The position numbers and the translations under genes are program-made. A DNA stretch of 64,000 nt from Amyloporia xantha (Eukaryota; Basidiomycota; Agaricomycetes; Polyporales; Adustoporiaceae): contig JAYKKR010000002.1 in the NCBI GenBank assembly GCA_036971615.1, positions 372,001 to 436,000 on the forward strand, in the 5' to 3' direction. Shown here one piece after another: positions 57,230 to 64,000 of this stretch. How positions within the stretch are numbered: the stretch's first letter is position 1; every line of letters begins with the position of its first letter. The notes under the pieces were generated by a model that saw only the letters and a list, made by a program, of their open reading frames with translations, searched no databases and was not told the DNA's origin.

Positions 57230-59374
57230 ATGCCATTCTCGCCATTGCCGCACGCCGCGCTTTTCCCACCCGGGCCCCCACCCCCTCCGCGTCCCAACAC
57301 GGACCCACGTTGCAACACTTTTTCTCTCGCGTCCCATGTTGAAGGTACACGCGTCGCCTCGACGCTGCGGCGTGATGCTTGGGAGTTTTACCTGTCAGAT
57401 TATCCAGACCGTGTCTTTGTATGTTCCCTTTTACATATGATTGATTATGGTGCTTCTATTGGATTCATTGGCCCTGAGCATAACCAGCACTGCCGCAACC
57501 TGAAAACCGCCGTCGATAACCCTGCCATCATCGACGCTGACATTGCCTCTCTCCTCAGTCACCAACGCATGCATGGCCCCTTCCCCCGCCCACCTCTTCC
57601 CACTTTCCGCTGCTCCCCCCTTGGGACAGTTTCTCGTAAACGCAAGCCTGGCAAGCTCCGGGTCATCAATCATCTCTCCTGGCCCGACATCACATCTGTC
57701 AATGATGGCATACCTGATTCGGAATCACATATCCACTATGAATCCTTCGAGCAAGCAGTCGCGGAACTTTCCCGGCTAGGGCGCGGCACCCTTCTTGCCA
57801 AACTCGATCTCAAGGACGCTTTCCGTCACATCCCCGTTCGCACGCAGGACTGGCACCTCCTCGGCTGCCACTGGCAGAACTCATTTTATTACTACATCAT
57901 TCTCGTCTTCGGGCTCAAGACAGCACCATACATCTTCAACCTATTCGCAGAAGCCCTGCACTGGATCATTCAACGCCATGTCCCGGCTTCTCTCCGACAC
58001 TACCTCGATGACTTCCTTTCCCTATTCCAGCCAGGCACCTCTGTGTCCTACGCCAATGCTGCGATCGATTGGATCATGGGTCTCGGCGATCAGCTTGGGT
58101 TGCACTTCCAGCACGAGAAGACCGTGCGCCCCTGTACCGCATTAGAGTTTCTCGGTCTGGAGCTCGACTCCATCGCAATGGAGGCTCGGCTCCCCGCGGA
58201 CAAGCTTACTTATCTGCGGGAGTTACTCGCTGATTGGTCTTCAAAGGCTCGCTGCACACTGCATGAACTGCAGGAGCTTGTCGGCTTCCTTCAGTTTGTC
58301 ACACAGGTCGTCCCTCATTCCCGCGCCTTCCTCCGCCGCCTTATCGATTTCTCCACCACTTTTCGCAGCCCCTACGCTGTCCGCTTCATCCCCGCATATG
58401 CTCGCGCTGACCTGCTCTGGTGGCGCACGTTTGTGCCTGCATGGAACGGCATCTGTCTTCTTCGCCCATCACGTCCTGCTATCCACGTTCACACTGATGC
58501 CAGTGGTACTAAAGGTATTGGTGGTGTCTTCGAGTGTCACTGGTTCGCCTCCCGTGTCCCCCGTCGCTTCCGTGGCGCACGGCGCGACATTCAGTTCAAA
58601 GAGCTTTACGCTGTCGTCCAAGCTGTCCTCCGATGGGGCAATCGATGGGGGGGTTGCCACGTCGTTTTTCATATTGACAATGAGGTCATTGTGAATGCCA
58701 TCACCACCGAGCGCAATCGGTCTCGCCATACCATGTCGCTGTTGCGTCTGCTCCTCATGCTCGCCGCCTGCCTTGACTTCTCATTTTCTGCATCGTGGCT
58801 TCCCTCTAAAGCTAATGCGCTCGCTGATGCTGCCTCTCGTTTTCAGTACTCCCGCCTGTTCGAGCTGGCGCCGTACCTGGATCGCAAGCCTTGCTCACCC
58901 ATCCCCCGCCTTACTGGTTTGAAACGCACTCTCACTACTCACGACAAGTCGCATTCTACCTCTGGCACGGTCTTGCATCCAGCACTCGCAAAACGTACTC
59001 GACAGGTCAAAAGTCTTTCCTTGACTTCCTTCGCCTCCATCCCGCCTACCTTGCCCCTGGCGGTTCCTTCTTGCCCGCGTCCCAGCATGCCATCATGGAG
59101 TGGATCGCCTCCCTCGGAGGACGCTCTCTTCAGCCCAAAACCATTAAGTCCTACCTCTGTGCCGTTCGTTCCTTGCATGTCGATGCTGACCTCCCATTCG
59201 CCGTCTGCGAGGCACCCGTCGTGCAGCGTCTCATTCGAGGCATTAAGCGTTACCACGGGGAACGCGAACGGAACCCTAAACTCCCCATCACCATCGACAT
59301 CCTCCGGAAGCTCTGTGCCGCCCTCCCGGCTTCACCTGTTTCGGTCTGGGATGCCTCCTTCTACGCGGCCATAA
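57230..59374 (+). CDS. Ngaro reverse transcriptase-RNase H
   Basis: The reverse transcriptase fingers and palm carry GKLRVINHLSWP, LAKLDLKDAFRHIPV, LVFGLKTAPYIFN and the catalytic YLDDF. RNase H follows with HVHTDASGTKGIGGVF (Asp), FKELYAVVQAVLRWG (Glu), VFHIDNEVIVNAI (Asp) and ALADAASR (Asp). Similarity ends near 58880; the remaining about 490 bases overlap the recombinase ORF in another frame and are probably not functional protein. The true start may be further upstream, because the first Met is well inside open sequence. Confidence 0.9.
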   Translation: MPFSPLPHAALFPPGPPPPPRPNTDPRCNTFSLASHVEGTRVASTLRRDAWEFYLSDYPDRVFVCSLLHMIDYGASIGFIGPEHNQHCRNLKTAVDNPAIIDADIASLLSHQRMHGPFPRPPLPTFRCSPLGTVSRKRKPGKLRVINHLSWPDITSVNDGIPDSESHIHYESFEQAVAELSRLGRGTLLAKLDLKDAFRHIPVRTQDWHLLGCHWQNSFYYYIILVFGLKTAPYIFNLFAEALHWIIQRHVPASLRHYLDDFLSLFQPGTSVSYANAAIDWIMGLGDQLGLHFQHEKTVRPCTALEFLGLELDSIAMEARLPADKLTYLRELLADWSSKARCTLHELQELVGFLQFVTQVVPHSRAFLRRLIDFSTTFRSPYAVRFIPAYARADLLWWRTFVPAWNGICLLRPSRPAIHVHTDASGTKGIGGVFECHWFASRVPRRFRGARRDIQFKELYAVVQAVLRWGNRWGGCHVVFHIDNEVIVNAITTERNRSRHTMSLLRLLLMLAACLDFSFSASWLPSKANALADAASRFQYSRLFELAPYLDRKPCSPIPRLTGLKRTLTTHDKSHSTSGTVLHPALAKRTRQVKSLSLTSFASIPPTLPLAVPSCPRPSMPSWSGSPPSEDALFSPKPLSPTSVPFVPCMSMLTSHSPSARHPSCSVSFEALSVTTGNANGTLNSPSPSTSSGSSVPPSRLHLFRSGMPPSTRP

Positions 59375-59973
59375 CCACCGCGTTCGCCGGCTTTCTTCGC
59401 TGCGGCGAGTTTACCGTCGATCGCGCATCCGCCTTTAACCCCACCACCGATCTCACCCGTGGTGCCATTCAGTTTTTGCCATCCATGGATCTTCCCACTC
59501 ACGTTCTACTATCCTTGCCCTCCTCGAAGACTGACCCCTTTCGCAAGGGAGTTTCCATTGTGATAGCTGCCGCGCCGACTGCCTCTACCTGCGCGGTCTC
59601 AGCACTGCGCCACCTGTTCACTGTCGATCCACAGCCGCCGAACGCCCCTCTGTTTTCCAACGGTTTTGGTGCGGCCATGACTCGGGCCGACTTCCTATCT
59701 CGCCTCAAGGCTCTCGTTGGGAGTGTCGGCCTCGATAACTCCAAATTCTCTGGGCATAGCTTTCGCCGCGGCGCTGCGACTTCCGCCGCCGCCGTTGGCT
59801 ACTCCGATTACGAGATTCAGCAGCTTGGACGATGGCGCAGCGATGCCTACCGTCTCTACATTGATGTCCCTCGCGACCGTATGCTCCACCTCTCCTCTCG
59901 ACTCCACTGGGCCGATCCTCACACTCAGCCTTTCGTGCCTCCGGCCCTTCCCTTCGTTCCCATTATAGCTTGA
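58891..59973 (+). CDS. Ngaro tyrosine recombinase
   Basis: The N-terminal SAM-like DNA-binding part has HGLASSTRKTYSTGQKSFLDF and LGGRSLQPKTIKSYLCAVRS. The catalytic domain has the first Arg in AFAGFLRCGEFT, the H-x-x-R box in FSGHSFRRGAATSAA and the nucleophile Tyr in SDAYRLYIDV. These are the R-H-R-Y residues of tyrosine recombinases. The frame starts without an ATG at 58891 and overlaps the RT-RNase H frame, suggesting translation as a frameshift fusion or reinitiation. The stop falls three codons into repeat B1. Confidence 0.92.
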   Translation: MLTHPPPYWFETHSHYSRQVAFYLWHGLASSTRKTYSTGQKSFLDFLRLHPAYLAPGGSFLPASQHAIMEWIASLGGRSLQPKTIKSYLCAVRSLHVDADLPFAVCEAPVVQRLIRGIKRYHGERERNPKLPITIDILRKLCAALPASPVSVWDASFYAAITTAFAGFLRCGEFTVDRASAFNPTTDLTRGAIQFLPSMDLPTHVLLSLPSSKTDPFRKGVSIVIAAAPTASTCAVSALRHLFTVDPQPPNAPLFSNGFGAAMTRADFLSRLKALVGSVGLDNSKFSGHSFRRGAATSAAAVGYSDYEIQQLGRWRSDAYRLYIDVPRDRMLHLSSRLHWADPHTQPFVPPALPFVPIIA

Positions 59974-60099
59974 GCTCGGCCCGGCGGCCCCATTCCGGGG
60001 TGCCCGTCACACCCCCGGAACGGTCCCGGGTCGCGCAAGAGAGTGGCGGCGACACGGAATTCCATTTCGTTAGCCCATTCACGAAGGAGGATCATAGAT
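59968..60099 (+). repeat. Split direct repeat B1
   Basis: 132 bp identical to 60504-60635. It begins at the last codons of the recombinase and ends two bases inside repeat A2. Confidence 0.9.
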
Positions 60100-60427
60100 G
60101 GATTGGACAGACGAGTTTGTCCAGGGTCTATGCGACGACGACACGTGACATACACAACCCCTGACGCGACGCGCTTTGATTCACGGTCAGAGCGCGTCGC
60201 TTGGACGTGTAGCAAAGCGCGATCGCTCGCGCTTTGCTCTCGAACGGCTCATTGTCCTGGCAGGACTGGTTTTAGTATATATAGTGCTCCCACATCACGT
60301 CCCCCCTCATCTTGTCTTTTCTCACTTTCGTACTCGATAGGTACATACACATCTCACATTTCCCATCTTGTCTTTTCTCACTTTCGTACTCGATAGTCCT
60401 CCCGACTTCGAGTACTTATTTTTCGTC
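60098..60427 (+). repeat. Split direct repeat A2
   Basis: 330 bp identical by eye to A1, with the same hairpins (60166-60200, 60212-60237), TATA-like box and 33-bp duplication. Reading frames here are copies of the A1 leader and not genes. Confidence 0.9.
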
Positions 60428-60503
60428 CCCTCCCATCCGCTCTCCCTCTGACATTGTTTCCTTTGTTTGTCTGTAGTAGTCGCTCATGTATTCGCTCCCA
60501 CCG

Positions 60504-60635
60504 GCTTGAGCTCGGCCCGGCGGCCCCATTCCGGGGTGCCCGTCACACCCCCGGAACGGTCCCGGGTCGCGCAAGAGAGTGGCGGCGACACGGAATTCCA
60601 TTTCGTTAGCCCATTCACGAAGGAGGATCATAGAT
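60504..60635 (+). repeat. Split direct repeat B2
   Basis: Right end of the Ngaro element; 132 bp identical to B1. It is separated from A2 by a 76-bp unique spacer. Confidence 0.9.
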
Positions 60636-60653
60636 CCCTGCTTCCCCTATCAA

Positions 60654-60741
60654 GCGTTCGTGGTGTAGCGGTAACATTGGGTCTTCCCACCTCTAATTCC
60701 AAGGCGTGGCCTAGCTCCGGGTTCGACTCCCGGCGGACGCA
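60654..60741 (+). tRNA. tRNA-Gly(CCC) with a 17-nt intron
   Basis: Acceptor stem GCGTTCG pairs with CGGACGC followed by discriminator A. D stem GTGT/ACAT, anticodon stem GGGTC/GGCCT and T arm CCGGG-TTCGACT-CCCGG all fold. The anticodon CCC (60686-60688) is followed by A37, then a 17-nt intron (60690..60706), then base 38. Placement of the intron directly after position 37 is the standard position for nuclear tRNA introns. Box A (TGGTGTAGCGG) and box B (GGTTCGACTCC) internal promoters are visible. Confidence 0.9.
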
Positions 60742-62215
60742 GCTATAAGCGTGCTTTTTGATGCCCAGTGATGGTCTTTTTGTCGCCAGAAGGAAGGTAG
60801 ACGCGTGGGAGGTCGGCAGGAGCAATTTTTGACCCTTTCTGACATGTCTGAGAGAGGCGTGGGATGCAGGTATGACTTTATTCTCTGTCAGAACCCCAAT
60901 CATCTTCTATTAAGTGAGTACTTCTCGGTTGCATGCTGCCGCTATCGCTACTTGAATTAGAATCAGTGAGAATAGGGCCGGTGGCATTCTAAGAGGCATG
61001 AATGTACGAACCACTCATGTCCGCATCGCAAGGCAGCTTGGAGTCTCGTAAGCGCTGTCAGAATGCACACAGCTGCGTATGATAACGCAGTGGTAATGTT
61101 CTTTTCGACTGCTAATTGTATTTTTTTTCTGTGAGAAAAAAATCAGACAGCGTCGGTGAAGGGCGTTTTTCTCCATTTGTTGTCCGTGAGGGCAGCTAGG
61201 GTAGTTTATGACGGCTTGATACATCTTAGATGACGAATATATGGCGAAAGTGAGTCTCTCTCGTGTGTGCTTTTAAGATTCTTGCACAGGGGCCATGTGT
61301 TATCGCCGGTCCTCAGTTGCGTGGTTTGAGTTGACAGTCTAAAGTACCGGCGGAGAATTCCCGACCAGCTTCCAGGGTGTGCCCGCAGATGTTCGCCCTT
61401 CAACATACCTTGCACCAATTGGCACCAAACTATCTCGAGGGGACTTAAGTTGCCCTTAAAGGCAACGAGGCTTCGTAGGTGCACACATGAGTAATCTAGG
61501 TCTTCGAAAAGCCACGCTTCCATCCAATTTATTCAACAGTGTTTTCAAGGATCTCTATCGAAGGAGATTTCACTCTAAGACTCAAGATAACATCACCTGT
61601 ATTAAAGCTGTCAAACTACTCGCCAGTGTGTTAGTTCTAGGGTGGTGATGTCGGCTGAGGTAAGGCTTCCTTGAGATCTTCCAGCGTGTTTGTTTAGCGC
61701 TATGTGTATACTGCTGTGCAGCCATACCGATGTGCCACCCAGATATCCGTCATACGGCGCATCAGCTTGCTGAGGGCTTAAGAATCACCACATTTCAGCA
61801 TGGCAATCAACCCAGATACCTTGTATGACGCTCCAAATTATAGTAATCCTTGAAATTACACACGTTCATGGCACGCGACATGAATACTACGGTAAAGCCG
61901 TTCTATGTCGATGCCATGGGCCAAATTCCCAGTAAAGCCCTGGTTTAGCAACCAATTTGGAAAATGAAATGACGGTAAATTGGCAACATCTGAATGATGT
62001 TAGAGTTCAAGAAACAATGGATAGTGCGTTGATAGCAATATATTCAAGTTCACGGATTAACCCGCCGATAATCGTCCTAGTCTCAGAATAAAATCAACGG
62101 CCAGCTGCATATTTCTGCAATTGCCTACGGACTATACAGACAAATCGTCGGGAGGAACCTATCGAACTGTATGGTTCCTCTTTAATGCTGCTGGCTACAC
62201 ACACTTTATCTAGAG
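60742..62215. other. Region without a supported gene
   Basis: AT-richer sequence. A minus-strand frame of 105 codons at 61206-61523 has no recognisable feature. A T-run and A-run pair near 61116-61142 could form a weak hairpin. Confidence 0.45.
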
Positions 62216-62473
62216 ATCAAGTGGATCGATAACACAGACCTACGGGCGGAATATCATCAAATCAGTCAAGTTGACTAAGCCCGAATTCGAACGGCTTACC
62301 CCGATTGAGCCGCATCCCGGGACGCCAACAGTTTCACAGGTCAACGTCGGGGTCGAGTCGCAACATTCCGAGGTTTCGTGGCATGCTTGCATGATTGCGG
62401 AACATTGGGCAGACACAGTGCGGCCGCATATAGCGAGGGCGATGAACGAGATCGCGAGGGTCGAGAAGCGCAT
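62216..62473 (-). CDS. Small secreted cysteine-rich protein
   Basis: Exons 62473..62300 and 62239..62216 with a 60-nt intron give 65 residues. The first about 22 residues form a signal peptide (MRFSTLAISFIALAICGRTV, cut near SA-Q). The mature peptide of about 43 residues has seven Cys with spacing C-x6-C-x5-CC-x7-C-x7-C-x5-C, a pattern close to cystine-knot-like small secreted proteins of fungi. Splicing adds the last Cys (GSIG/VCVIDPP), which supports the intron. Targets are unknown; such proteins serve as effectors, inhibitors or signals in various fungi, but nothing here decides between these. Confidence 0.75.
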
Positions 62474-63397
62474 GTTTGGCGAGTATACCTATAAGTGAAT
62501 GTGTGAGCTGAGCACAATGACAGGAGTACCAATACCGTACGTATTTCAAAGCGGGTTCAAGAGAAGTTCTAGAGTAGAGCTGCTGGACGTAGCACCCTCA
62601 CACATTCAGCTCTTATAGCTCGAGAGTATGGAGCAAACAAATTTGATATTGTTTGTTTTGAGCTCCCTCAGGTCCGGTGAACTGGCCACAAGCTACACGT
62701 TCCCGTAGTTGAAGCCTAAATGCCATTGGGAATGACTAGTGCCCTGAAATTAGTCCGCATGTCAAGAGAGGGGTATCATAATGGAAGCAGAGCGCACCAA
62801 CTAGTGCATCAGACACGGACAAACCGCATTGCACCCACTTCTCATAAACCATAGCACAGATCCATGGGTGAATGACTTACGGAAAGCAAGGGAATATGAT
62901 GCAATTTATCCGTGCGAATGTAATATGTAGGCGCGACAATGAGTACCTCCTACATTGTAAGGATGAGCAAAGACGGAGAGGCCATCGACACAGCGGAAAT
63001 GTGGCCAGGACATCAAGAGTGGAAGTTTCGACAGTCTTCATGATCCGGGATGTCATGATGACGTTGAGAAAGAACCACATCTATTAAAGTTGTCGTTCAA
63101 GAACAGCAGAAACTTCGTACGCACTGTATTTGACAAGGGTGACGGTACACGGCGGTTTTCTAGAGCGTGCAGGAGGTAAACATAAACGATATACTGTGGA
63201 GCATCATCATTGAAGTTATACCAAAATAATGCACATTGGAACGGATACAAAAGACGTACTAAGAACCATATCTGTATCACTTTGCATTCACAAGTAGGCC
63301 TCAACTGACTGGAGAATGCTGATCCGAGAACGAAAAAAGGATCATTGGTACATCATCACACCATATGCCTTTGAACATCTTATGGAACTCGGAACAT
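62474..63397. other. Intergenic, no gene seen
   Basis: Contains the promoter of the small secreted protein and the 3' side of the methyltransferase gene. No other feature recognised. Confidence 0.5.
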
Positions 63398-64000
63398 TCA
63401 CTGCTTGATCCCGTGAGCTAAAAAGAAGTCTACACTGTTACCGTGCAATTTCCCCGAGGTCGCCAAATTGAAGTCGAACCCCGTCAAACCAGCACCCTCA
63501 AAAATACCGCGCATCTCCTCCCCGTCAAATCCTTGCTGATGTGCAACAATGTGGCCACCATGGGGAAAATCTCGCCCTTGAGGGTATCTTTGGAGATATC
63601 GGCCACCAGCAGCGAGCCTCCTGGTTTGAGAAAGAACGCGAGCGTGCGCGTGACATCCCCGATAGATGAGAAGTGGTGGTATGATAGGCAACACTTGAAT
63701 GTAGGAACGACATCATTGACACTGTCGGATTGGGACGGATTAATACATACTACGATGACATCGAATTTTTGACCGTCTAATTCCTTCTCGTGGCCTTTGA
63801 GTTCAACGCACACAGCTCTCATTTCCTCTTGAGTGAGTCCCTGATTTGATACACGGCGGTTGAATTGGTCGACCATACCGCTGCTGATGTCGACACCAAC
63901 AATCGACTTGACATACGGGCATAATTCGCGAGACACCAACCCTGCACGGTGTGAAGCAGTATAATAGAGAGATTATGCTTGTGTATGCGCACCTGTGCCG
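63398..64000 (-). CDS. Class I SAM-dependent methyltransferase, partial and frame-broken
   Basis: The gene runs off the right edge; the N-terminus is missing. An intron near 63942-63990 joins a GTG-type motif I to VSRELCPYVKSIVGVDIS. Then come motif blocks QKFDVIVV/CCLSYHHF across an intron at about 63693-63750, and FFLKPGGSLLVADI (motif III/post III). The C-terminus is VAHQQGFDGEEMRGIFEGAG and VDFFLAHGIKQ. The fold fits small-molecule methyltransferases of the UbiE/Coq5-like type; the substrate cannot be named. The frame changes near 63565 (EIFP/GGHIVAHQQ), equal to one missing base in CCCC. Confidence 0.8.

Larger units (their letters stand above)
55627..60635 (+). mobile_element. Complete Ngaro-type (DIRS order) tyrosine-recombinase retrotransposon
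   Basis: The element has the split direct repeat layout A1-ORFs-B1-A2-spacer-B2. A1 55627..55956 and A2 60098..60427 are 330 bp and identical by eye. B1 59968..60099 and B2 60504..60635 are 132 bp and identical by eye; B1 and A2 overlap by two bases. The coding part contains a gag-like ORF, a reverse transcriptase-RNase H ORF and a tyrosine recombinase ORF. There are no LTRs, no DDE integrase and no visible target-site duplication, as expected when a tyrosine recombinase integrates a circular DNA intermediate. Identical repeats and open frames indicate a recent, possibly active copy. It lies 18 bp upstream of a tRNA-Gly gene. Confidence 0.93.

Noticed and set aside
55627..60635. Interpretation as an LTR retrotransposon
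   Set aside because: The repeats are split (A and B units), there is no DDE integrase or protease, and a tyrosine recombinase is present.

Overview
The window looks like nuclear DNA of an agaricomycete basidiomycete, probably Polyporales-like. Introns are short (mostly 49-66 nt, GT-AG) and numerous. Genes lie on both strands with short spacers. Several families are typical of mushroom-forming fungi: fungal BTB/POZ proteins, a DUF6697-type protein, a Cin1-type intersectin and a Ngaro-type tyrosine-recombinase retrotransposon. The exon structures given were read by hand from splice sites, frame and family similarity; no search was run.

Layout. 1-8.4 kb: a doubtful small ORF, a BTB protein and a GH5 steryl-glucosidase/glucocerebrosidase-like enzyme. 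8.4-16.2 kb: ATG15 lipase, eIF2A and an unusual double-BTB protein; the last two lie between two inverted copies of a repeat of about 260 bp. 16.2-25.5 kb: a doubtful ORF, an OPA3-like gene, inositol polyphosphate multikinase convergent with CDC73, and a candidate snoRNA-bearing intron. 25.6-37.6 kb: intersectin (EH-coiled coil-WH2-SH3-SH3-RhoGEF-PH), two unrecognised proteins, and mitochondrial helicase SUV3 divergent from ribosomal protein mS33. 38.3-49 kb: a small TIR-like element, a DUF6697 protein, a minimal P450-like protein, mitochondrial TrpRS divergent from the NatC subunit MAK10/NAA35. 49.3-54.7 kb: two tandem endonuclease III (NTH1) paralogues and a THI20-like kinase-TenA fusion. 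55.6-60.6 kb: a complete Ngaro element inserted 18 bp upstream of an intron-containing tRNA-Gly(CCC). 60.7-64 kb: a small secreted cysteine-rich protein and a methyltransferase cut by the window end.

Themes. Mitochondrial functions recur (SUV3, mS33, TrpRS, OPA3-like). Membrane traffic and turnover is represented by ATG15, intersectin and the GH5 enzyme. Five conserved genes (intersectin, SUV3, MAK10, THI20, methyltransferase) carry single-base frame breaks, nearly all one extra base in a short homopolymer. Their pattern points to sequence or assembly error rather than gene death, so those protein models are broken as given.
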